A stretch of 23,270 nucleotides of DNA from NCBI GenBank assembly GCA_038239195.1, contig JBBSEZ010000119.1:1-23270 (forward strand), in the 5' to 3' direction. This document shows positions 1-5,532 of this stretch, piece by piece. Both the position numbers and the translations under genes were made by a program. The DNA comes from JBBSEZ01 sp038239195. Its GTDB lineage: Bacteria; Planctomycetota; Planctomycetia; Gemmatales; Gemmataceae. The first letter of the stretch is position 1, and each line of letters starts with the position of its first letter. The notes under the pieces are model-generated. The model searched no databases, was not told the origin of the DNA, and saw nothing but the letters and a program-made list of their open reading frames with translations.

Positions 1-120
1 GCCGGGGCGCGCCGGGGGGGGGGGGGGGGGGCCGCGGCCCCGGCCCCCCGGGGGGGGCGGGCGGGGGGCCGCCCCCCAACCCCCCCCCCCCACCCGACGC
101 CAACCCTCGAAAAAACGCCC
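1..120. other. Low-complexity G/C-homopolymer stretch at window edge
   Basis: The first ~100 bases are almost only G and C, with an 18-G run near the start and later C runs of up to 13. No reading frame with ordinary codon structure is visible. It may be an assembly artefact at a contig end or a real homopolymer-rich tract; the sequence alone cannot decide. Confidence 0.6.
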
Positions 121-168
121 ACGTCGTGAACCTCCTCCCTCCTCTGCGGGTCTTTTCAACGTAAGCAC

Positions 169-240
169 GACGCTGGGGCTGGATGGACAGGCGGCCGGCT
201 GCAACCCGGTCTCACGTGGGTTCGATTCCCACCGGCGTCT
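169..240 (+). tRNA. tRNA-Cys(GCA)-like element with atypical D-arm contacts
   Basis: A full cloverleaf can be drawn with canonical lengths. The acceptor stem is 169-175 with 233-239 (7 bp, one G-U). The D-arm is 178-192 with G18G19 at 185-186. The anticodon stem is 194-198 with 206-210 and its 7-nt loop reads CTGCAAC (U33, anticodon GCA at 201-203, A37). The variable region has 5 nt. The T-arm is 216-232 with loop TTCGATT. The discriminator at 240 is T, a known tRNA-Cys identity base, and a T5 tract follows at 242-246. No CCA is encoded. Oddities: position 8 is G instead of U and position 14 is G instead of A, so the conserved U8-A14 contact is lost. This suggests a diverged tRNA or tRNA mimic rather than the housekeeping tRNA-Cys. 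It is the first of three such elements before the TROVE gene. Confidence 0.6.
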
Positions 241-251
241 CTTTTTCGCAC

Positions 252-357
252 GGGCGGCCTTTCGCCGGGCCACCTGAATGAGCCTTGTGGATCGACTGCC
301 CGGTTGGAGTACATCGCTCGTAACGATAGGGTGTGGGTTCGATTCCCACCGTCGCCC
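252..357 (+). ncRNA. tRNA-Thr(CGU)-like RNA with enlarged D-arm region
   Basis: The 3' half is clearly tRNA-like. The T-arm at 333-349 is a perfect 5-bp stem with loop TTCGATT, identical to the T-arm of the upstream Cys-like element. An anticodon-like hairpin at 313-327 has a 4-bp stem and loop CTCGTAA, giving U33, anticodon CGT (Thr) and A37. No acceptor partner sits at the usual distance. A 7-bp partner for 351-357 exists at 252-258 (GGGCGGC, one G-U). Between it and the anticodon hairpin, 265-270 pairs perfectly with 298-303 (CCGGGC/GCCCGG), enclosing 27 nt. The RNA would be ~106 nt with an oversized D-arm replacement, reminiscent of tRNA-mimicking bacterial Y RNAs. The alternative is a 5'-damaged tRNA gene starting near 286, but only four acceptor pairs form there. 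Confidence 0.45.
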
Positions 358-362
358 GCAAG

Positions 363-438
363 GGGGACGTGGTGTAACGGGAGCACGGGCGCGCAAGCGC
401 CTTCTCTGACCATCTCTTCGTCGGTCCGCATTCTCCCC
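363..438 (+). ncRNA. Degenerate tRNA-like element with GNRA tetraloop in place of anticodon loop
   Basis: The 5' half follows a Gln-type tRNA pattern: acceptor strand 363-369, U8 at 370, a D-arm at 372-386 containing A14, G18G19 and A21. A 5-bp hairpin follows (388-392 with 397-401) capped by GCAA, a GNRA tetraloop where a 7-nt anticodon loop should be. The 3' acceptor strand 432-438 (TCTCCCC) pairs with 363-369 with one mismatch. The T-arm is not canonical; only a weak GACC/GGTC stem (408-411 with 423-426, 11-nt loop) is present. It could not decode. It may be a decayed tRNA or a dedicated RNA ligand of the TROVE protein encoded 50 nt downstream. Confidence 0.35.
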
Positions 439-444
439 TTCTTC

Positions 445-465
445 GGCCCGGCACGCCGCCGGGCC
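445..465 (+). promoter_or_regulatory. 8-bp perfect hairpin before the TROVE gene
   Basis: GGCCCGGC at 445-452 pairs with GCCGGGCC at 458-465 around a 5-nt loop. No U-tract follows, so it is not a standard intrinsic terminator. It separates the tRNA-like elements from the TROVE start at 488 and could be a 3' processing or attenuation structure, or the stem bound by the protein. The likely ribosome-binding site GAGG (474-477) lies downstream and is free. Confidence 0.4.
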
Positions 466-487
466 TGCTTCACGAGGTCATCGCTCC

Positions 488-2080
488 ATGTCCACCACGC
501 AGATGCCGCGCGCCGACGCGGTCAACGAGGCCGGCGGCCGCGCTTACGCCCTGAGCCCGCGCCACGCGCTGGCGCAGCTTGCCGCCACCGGCACGCTCAA
601 CGGCGTCTTCTACGCCACCGGCCAGGACCAGCTCGACACGATCCTCCGGCTGGCCGGCGAGGTTGGCGACAACAGCTATCTGGCGAAGCTCGCCCTGTAC
701 GCGCGCGAGCGCGCCTTCATGAAGGACATGCCGGCGGCGCTGTTGCTCCTGCTGTCGCGGCGCGATCCGGCGCTGTTCCGCCGCGCGTTCCCGCGCGTGG
801 TCGATAACGGGCGGATGCTGCGCACTCTGTTCAAGATGCTGCGCTCGGGCAACTTCGGCCGGCGCGGGCTGTCGCACGCGCTACAGCGCGCCTTCCAGCG
901 CTGGCTGAACGAGGCGAGCGTCGGGGCCCTGCTGTCGGCGTCGATCGGCAACGACCCGAGCCTGCGCGACGTGTTGCGCATGGCCCGGCCGACGCCGCCC
1001 GACAACGCCCGGCGCGCGCTGTTCGGCTTCCTGACCGGCAAGCCCGTCGAGAGTTGGGCACCGGCGGTCCCGGACGATTTGCCGGAGCAGGTCAAGGACC
1101 TGGCCGCCTACCGCCGGGCCGAGACGGAGGACGAGCAGGTGGCCATCCTGGCCCGGCTGCGCTGCCGCTGGGACCTGCTGGCCGATGCGGCGCGCGGCCC
1201 CGCCGTCTGGAAGGGCATCGCCCGTCAGATGGGGGCGCAGGCGCTGCGCATGAACCTCAACACGCTGGTCCGCCACGGCGTGTTGGACGACCCGGAGATG
1301 CTCGATTACGTCGTGGCGCGCCTCGCCGACGAGGACGAGGTTCGCCGCGCGCGGCAGTTCCCATATCAGTACCTGGCGGCGTTCCTCAACGCCGACGGCG
1401 CCGTGCCGGCCGCGGTGCGCAACGCGCTGGAGCGCGCCGCCGAGGTGGCCTGCGGCAACGTGCCGGTGTTGCCGGGCCCGGTGGTGATCGGCGTGGACGT
1501 GTCGGGCTCGATGAGCTCGGCGATCACGGGGACGCGCGGGCGCGTGACGGCCAGCAAGATGCGCTGTGTGGACGTGGCGGCGCTGTTCGCCATCGCCGTG
1601 CTGCGCCGCAACCCGGGCAGCGTGGTCGTGCCGTTCGACACCCAGGCGCACCCGTTCGCGGTTGAGCCGGGCGAGAGCGTGCTGGCCGTGGCGCGGCGGC
1701 TGGCGACGTTCGGCGGCGGCGGGACGGACTGCTCGATCCCGCTGGCGGTGGCGAACGCCAACCTGGGCGGCCGGCCGTTCGCGGGCTGCGTCCTGCTCAG
1801 CGACTCGGAGAGCTGGGTCGGGACGGGGCGCTCTGGCGCGACGGGCGTGCTGGCCGAGTGGGAGAAGTTCCGCGGCCATCTGCTGGCGCTGCACGCCGGC
1901 CGGCTCGATCCGAAGCTGGTGTGCATCGACCTCCAGCCGTACGTCACGGCGCAGGCGCCGGACCGCGAGGACGTCCTCAACGTCGGCGGCTTCTCGGACG
2001 CGGTGTTCGAGGTCGTGGCGGGCTTCCTCCGCGACGACGGGCGCGGGCTCGTCGAGGCGGTCGAGGCGGTCGAGTTGTGA
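488..2080 (+). CDS. TROVE domain / vWA protein (Ro60/Rsr-like RNA-binding protein)
   Basis: A 530-residue protein, the usual size for bacterial Ro60 homologues. The N-terminal two thirds (about residues 20-325) is an alpha-helical, Arg-rich region resembling the HEAT-like TROVE ring, with Ro-like stretches such as LARYARERAFMKD-type helices (here LALYARERAFMKDMPAAL) and FKMLRSGNFGRRG. The C-terminal third is a von Willebrand A domain with a complete MIDAS: D337-x-S339-x-S341 in DVSGSMS, T413 in GGGGTD, and D439 in LLSDSES. In the family the ring holds misfolded RNA ends and Y RNA binds its outer surface; bacterial Rsr works with exoribonucleases in RNA maturation and decay. The start is ATG with GAGG 10 nt upstream. 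Three tRNA-like elements lie immediately 5' on the same strand, fitting the known Rsr/Y-RNA gene arrangement. No rtcB or rtcA is in the window. Family call is firm; partner RNAs are inference. Confidence 0.92.
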   Translation: MSTTQMPRADAVNEAGGRAYALSPRHALAQLAATGTLNGVFYATGQDQLDTILRLAGEVGDNSYLAKLALYARERAFMKDMPAALLLLLSRRDPALFRRAFPRVVDNGRMLRTLFKMLRSGNFGRRGLSHALQRAFQRWLNEASVGALLSASIGNDPSLRDVLRMARPTPPDNARRALFGFLTGKPVESWAPAVPDDLPEQVKDLAAYRRAETEDEQVAILARLRCRWDLLADAARGPAVWKGIARQMGAQALRMNLNTLVRHGVLDDPEMLDYVVARLADEDEVRRARQFPYQYLAAFLNADGAVPAAVRNALERAAEVACGNVPVLPGPVVIGVDVSGSMSSAITGTRGRVTASKMRCVDVAALFAIAVLRRNPGSVVVPFDTQAHPFAVEPGESVLAVARRLATFGGGGTDCSIPLAVANANLGGRPFAGCVLLSDSESWVGTGRSGATGVLAEWEKFRGHLLALHAGRLDPKLVCIDLQPYVTAQAPDREDVLNVGGFSDAVFEVVAGFLRDDGRGLVEAVEAVEL

Positions 2081-2085
2081 TCGAG

Positions 2086-2144
2086 AAAACGCTAAGCCGC
2101 AAGCGGCGGGCCGATGAGGTTCGCCGCTTGCGGCTTAGCGTTTT
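2086..2144. repeat. 23-bp perfect inverted repeat; likely terminator and dispersed palindrome
   Basis: Positions 2086-2108 are the exact reverse complement of 2122-2144, separated by a 13-nt loop. The arms begin AAAACGCTAAGCC and end GGCTTAGCGTTTT, so the RNA on either strand ends in U4 after a strong stem. It starts 5 nt after the TROVE stop codon and should act as its terminator. From general recollection, GCTAAGCCGC-type palindromes are frequent between planctomycete genes, so this is probably also a REP-like element; only one copy is in this window. Confidence 0.8.
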
Positions 2145-2170
2145 GGCCCCCTCTTTTCTCCCGTTGCTGC

Positions 2171-2200
2171 TTGCGACCTCGCGCGCCCTGCGGGTATGAT
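2171..2200 (+). promoter_or_regulatory. Sigma70-like promoter of the first DUF1501 gene
   Basis: TTGCGA (2171-2176) and TATGAT (2195-2200) are separated by 18 bp, lying 42 bp before the ATG at 2242 and after the 2086-2144 terminator. The -10 is embedded in GCGGGTATGAT, a pattern echoed before other genes in the window. Confidence 0.5.
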
Positions 2201-2241
2201 CCAGCTACTTCGATCTGCTGGTCGCCCGGGGGGGCCTTGTC

Positions 2242-3696
2242 ATGCTGACCGTGCTCGGCAGTGCGCGCCGGCTGTGCGACGGCTGGACGCGCCGCGAAAC
2301 GCTGCAAGCTGGCGCCCTGAGCGTGTTGGGCGGGCTGGCGCTGCCCACGCTGTTGCAGGCGGAATCGGCCCCACGGCCACGGCCTCGCAAGGCGAAGCAC
2401 GTCATCGTTCTGAACCTGCTCGGCGGGGCCGCGACGCAGGACATGTTCGACCTCAAGCCCGCCGCCGCCAAGGAAGTACGCGGCGAGTTCAAGCCGATTG
2501 CCACCTCGGCGCCCGGCATCCAGATCTGCGAGCACCTGCCGCGCCTGGCCAAATGGATGCACAAGGCGGTGCTGGTGCGCTCCGTCCACCACAAGGCGGG
2601 GTGTCACAACCCTCTGCCGAGCTATACCGGATCGGAAATGTCGCTGCCGAACATCGTATCGACGAGCGACAGCTACCCGCCCAGCATGGGCTCGGTGTGC
2701 GAATGGCTGCGGCAGCAAGACCCGCGCCGGGCGGGCACGAGCGGGGCTCGCCTGCCCGATTACGTCTACATGCCTTGCTACCTCGGCTGGGGGCAGGCCA
2801 TCCGCCGGCCGGGGCCCTATGCGGGCTTTCTCGGCAAGCAGTACGATGCGCTCTACACGGAATGCACGCCCTCCCTCGACAAGGGCCGCGCCTGCCTCCC
2901 CGGCCAGCCGCAGTACGTGCGCGGGCAGCCGCGGTTGCCCGACGCCGCGCTCGACGGGGCCCTGACGCTCGACCGGCTCAAGGGCCGCGCCGAGCTGCTG
3001 CGCCAGTTCGACGCGGGCCGGCGCGCGCTGGAGGCGGGCCCGGCCCCGGCGGGGTTCGACCGCCAGCAGCGGCGCGCGTTTCAGCTCCTGACGGCGCCGG
3101 CGGTGCGCAACGCCTTCGACCTCGACCGCGAGCCGCCCGCGCTGCGCGACGCCTACGGTCGGACGATGTTCGGATCGAGCACCTTGGTCGCCCGGCGCCT
3201 GGTCGAGGCGGGGGTGCGCTTCGTCAACGTGACGTGGGACATCTTCTGGGACCGTCATCGAATCGACTACGACGGCTGGGACACGCACACGCGCAACTTC
3301 ACGATCCTCAAGGACTGGAACCTGCCGCAACTCGACCAGACGCTGAGCGCCCTGCTGGCCGACCTGGCGGCCCGCGGGCTGCTCGACGAGACGCTGGTGC
3401 TGGTGATGAGCGAGATGGGCCGCACGCCGCGCGTCAACGGCAACGCCGGGCGCGACCACTGGACGTATTGCTACTCGGTGCTGCTGGCCGGGGCGGGGCT
3501 GCGCGGTGGATCGGTGTGCGGGGCGTCGGACGCGCAGGCGGCGTTCGTGAAGGACCGGCCGGTCAAGCCGGCGGACCTGTGCGCGACGGTGTATCAGTGT
3601 CTCGGCATCGACCCGGAGATCATGGTGCCCGACCGGGCGGGCCGGCCACACGCGGCGGCGCAGGGAGGGCAGCCGATCAAGGAGATACTGGCGTGA
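2242..3696 (+). CDS. DUF1501 family protein with twin-arginine leader
   Basis: A 484-residue protein with the usual DUF1501 length and features. A twin-arginine leader (W-T-R17-R18-E-T-L followed by a hydrophobic Ala/Leu/Gly stretch to about residue 40) predicts Tat export. Next come the family signature LGGAATQDMFDLKP (~58-72) and GEFKPIATSAPGIQICEHLP, and C-terminal motifs VTWDIFWDRHRIDYDGWDTH, MSEMGRTPRVNG and GRDHW. DUF1501 belongs to the alkaline-phosphatase/sulfatase-like superfamily and is hugely expanded in planctomycetes; its substrate is unknown. It usually sits beside a DUF1549/DUF1553 cytochrome c protein, but no such partner is adjacent here. The start ATG lies 42 bp after a good promoter; no strong Shine-Dalgarno is visible. 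A C-terminal part of this gene is repeated at 4735-5204. Confidence 0.9.
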   Translation: MLTVLGSARRLCDGWTRRETLQAGALSVLGGLALPTLLQAESAPRPRPRKAKHVIVLNLLGGAATQDMFDLKPAAAKEVRGEFKPIATSAPGIQICEHLPRLAKWMHKAVLVRSVHHKAGCHNPLPSYTGSEMSLPNIVSTSDSYPPSMGSVCEWLRQQDPRRAGTSGARLPDYVYMPCYLGWGQAIRRPGPYAGFLGKQYDALYTECTPSLDKGRACLPGQPQYVRGQPRLPDAALDGALTLDRLKGRAELLRQFDAGRRALEAGPAPAGFDRQQRRAFQLLTAPAVRNAFDLDREPPALRDAYGRTMFGSSTLVARRLVEAGVRFVNVTWDIFWDRHRIDYDGWDTHTRNFTILKDWNLPQLDQTLSALLADLAARGLLDETLVLVMSEMGRTPRVNGNAGRDHWTYCYSVLLAGAGLRGGSVCGASDAQAAFVKDRPVKPADLCATVYQCLGIDPEIMVPDRAGRPHAAAQGGQPIKEILA

Positions 3697-3733
3697 ACTG
3701 GGCTCGCCGAGCCTTTGGTGAGGGCGGGCGCGG

Positions 3734-3739
3734 TAGAAT
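3734..3739 (+). promoter_or_regulatory. Possible -10 element (TAGAAT) before the DUF4365 gene
   Basis: TAGAAT in the context GCGCGGTAGAATG lies 31 bp before the GTG start at 3770. No good -35 box sits at 16-18 bp, so support is weak. It resembles the GCGGGTANGAT pattern seen before other genes here. Confidence 0.3.
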
Positions 3740-3769
3740 GTGCGTGGACGCCCAACGTCGGGAGGAGTC

Positions 3770-4290
3770 GTGGCAAGGTCAGCTCACCCGCCCGGGAAGA
3801 GGCGAACACGACAGCACGTGATCGCGTCGCAGAGCGTCAACTACGTCGAGCGGTTCATCATCGATGAGGGGGACACACGGCGCAGCGCCAGGAGAACGAC
3901 TACGGCTATGACCTGGTCATGTCCACCTTTGACGAACAGGGCTACCTCGAACCGGGGCTGGTGTATCTGCAACTGAAAGCGTCCGAGGCGCTCGCCGTAT
4001 CGGGGACCGACCACGTCTTTGACCTGGCCGTTCAGGACTATAACCTCTGGATGGACGAGAAGATGCCAGTCTTCCTGGTCCTGTTCGACGCTTCCCGGCG
4101 GCGAGCTTGTTGGCTCTACGTCCAGCGGTACTTCGCTGCGGATTCGTCGCGCCAGCCGAAGCGGGGCGCGAAGACGGTCCGGGCCCGGGCCCCCATCCGG
4201 CAGGTGCTGAATCGCCGCGCCGTTGCGCGCATGCGGGCCCTGAAGCAGGCCGTTCTCGATCAATTGCAGGGGGCAATCGACCATGTCTAA
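3770..4290 (+). pseudogene. DUF4365 domain protein, interrupted by a frameshift
   Basis: Two reading frames together give one DUF4365 protein. The first frame starts at GTG 3770 behind GGAGG (3761-3765) and reads RTRQHVIASQSVNYVERF, then IIDEG. The family sequence resumes in another frame as HTAQRQENDYGYDLVMST and continues to the stop at 4288-4290. The break is at a run of five G (3868-3872); one extra G would restore a ~173-residue protein. DUF4365 resembles the PD-(D/E)XK nuclease fold: here D in DYGYDL and Q-x-K in VYLQLKAS are the likely metal/catalytic residues, the QxK being a known variant of ExK. The fragment from ATG 3919 (123 residues) would lack the N-terminal helix and the DYGYD motif. 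It overlaps the next gene by 8 bp. A homopolymer sequencing error is a real alternative to inactivation. Confidence 0.75.
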
Positions 4291-4528
4291 AGTCACCTAC
4301 GGCCAACTCGATGAGGCATTGCGTGCGCTGGGCTTCTCCGTTCGCGTCGTGGAGGGCAAGACACGCTTGTACCAGCACAAAGCGACAGGATCGCTGATCT
4401 TCCTCCCCGAACGGCCGGCGACTGATGTCGCTATCCCGCGCCACATGCTCGCTGTGCGGACGACCCTCGAGAACTACGGCATCGCGGACCCGATGGAGTT
4501 CGCGATGAGCCTCCGGAATGGCGGGTGA
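4283..4528 (+). CDS. Small HicA-like hypothetical protein paired with DUF4365
   Basis: An 81-residue protein starting at ATG 4283, overlapping the DUF4365 stop by 8 bp, so translation is probably coupled. It opens with SKVTYGQLDEALRALGFSV, then TRLYQHKATGSLIFLP, then PRHMLAVRTTLENYGI. The order helix, beta strands with an R-x-Y-x-H segment, then helix recalls HicA mRNA-interferase (dsRBD-like) proteins, which carry G-S-H-x-x-[YF]; the key HicA His is not obviously in its standard place. A toxin role is therefore only a suggestion. From recollection, this kind of small gene recurs after DUF4365 in planctomycetes, implying a functional pair. No promoter of its own is visible. Confidence 0.65.
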   Translation: MSKVTYGQLDEALRALGFSVRVVEGKTRLYQHKATGSLIFLPERPATDVAIPRHMLAVRTTLENYGIADPMEFAMSLRNGG

Positions 4529-4734
4529 TTTTGGGCGGAGTGTTTTTCGCTCGGGAGAAGGGAGCGCGAGGCCGCGGCGGCGTTGCGATGGATTGATCTG
4601 GGAGGGACGCCCCTGAGAAGGGCAGAGTTGGCGGCACAATGCCACGGCCGGAACGGCCGTTGGAGGGCGCCAACCGCGCGGAAGGTCGTTCGTCACTCAC
4701 AGCTAAAACGGCTCTGGCACAAGCCCAACCGTGG

Positions 4735-5204
4735 GCCGCCCGCGCTGCGCGACGCCTATGGTCGGACGATGTTCGGGTCGAGCACCTTGGTCGCCCGGCG
4801 CCTGGTCGAGGCGGGGGTGCGCTTCGTCAACGTGACGTGGGACATCTTCTGGGACCGGCACCGAATCGACTACGATGGCTGGGACACGCACACGCGCAAC
4901 TTCACCATCCTCAAGGACTGGAACCTGCCGCAGCTCGACCAGGCGCTCAGCGCCCTGCTCGCCGACCTCGCCGCCCGCGGGCTGCTCGATGAGGTACTCG
5001 TGCTGGTGATGAGCGAGATGGGGCGCACGCCGTGCGTCAACGGCAACGCCGGGCGCGATCACTGGACATACTGCTACTCGGTGCTCCTCGCCGGGGCGGG
5101 GCGGCGGGACGGTCTGCGGGGCGTCGGCCGCGCAGGCGGCGTTCGTGAAGGACCGGCCGGTCAAGCCGGCGGACCTGTGCGCGACGGTGTATCAGTGCCT
5201 GGGC
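4735..5204 (+). pseudogene. Truncated, frameshifted copy of the DUF1501 C-terminal region
   Basis: This segment aligns to 3132-3606 of the intact DUF1501 gene. It starts at PPALRDAYGRTMFGSST and ends in the region encoding VYQCLG. The copy is 470 bp against 475 bp; the net loss of 5 bp lies near 5100-5114 (LLAGAGLRGGS region) and shifts the frame. Both ends of similarity are abrupt and unrelated sequence flanks them. Most base differences I checked are at third codon positions and silent (for example CGT CAT CGA versus CGG CAC CGA), so the copy probably comes from a paralogue that diverged while still functional and was later truncated. A long open frame through it (from 4583) is not a real gene. 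Confidence 0.85.
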
Positions 5205-5532
5205 AAACAAGAGCAAGCAGGACCACAAGCCGACAAGGCGATCGGCGAATGGGTCGCGGTCGCGAGGGCCGGACGGGGTGGAGCGAAGGATCGCTCGTTT
5301 TTGGTCTAGACAAGAGGGCCCACAAGCCTCCTTGTCCGACCGGCAGGCGCGCTCGATTTGCACGCCCTCCACGACGGCCTCGTTGCATTCGGCGAAGACG
5401 TCCAGCACCGAGATGACCGGCGGCCCCCTCGACTGTCTCCAAGCACTCGACAATTCGAGGATACCGGAACCGGGGCCTTGTGCGGAGCGCTCAGGGCTTC
5501 AGGGATCCAGGTCTGGGCCCTCCCGCCTCTTG
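5205..5532. other. 328-bp intergenic stretch with possible gene remnant on minus strand
   Basis: No intact gene is seen between the DUF1501 fragment and the stop codon of the LRR gene. On the minus strand, about 5330-5423 reads PPVISVLDVFAECNEAVV and on to IERACRSDKEA with strongly G/C third positions, as in real coding sequence here. It has no convincing start or downstream continuation and I do not recognise the family. It may be a remnant of a lost gene. Confidence 0.3.

Noticed and set aside
156..473. Minus-strand open frames reading GGNRTH / GIEPT repeats
   Set aside because: These are translations of the tRNA-like T-arms in antisense, a well-known artefact, not proteins.
2092..3651. 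519-codon open frame opposite the first DUF1501 gene
   Set aside because: Composition is Arg/Pro/His-rich antisense of a high-GC gene, and the plus strand encodes a clear family protein.
4644..4660. 6-bp hairpin ACGGCC/GGCCGT in the gap before the DUF1501 fragment
   Set aside because: Short GC-only palindromes are expected by chance at this base composition.
4583..5416. 277-codon open frame including DUF1501 sequence
   Set aside because: Only the middle part is DUF1501; it changes frame near 5105 and both flanks are unrelated, so this is a pseudogene fragment.
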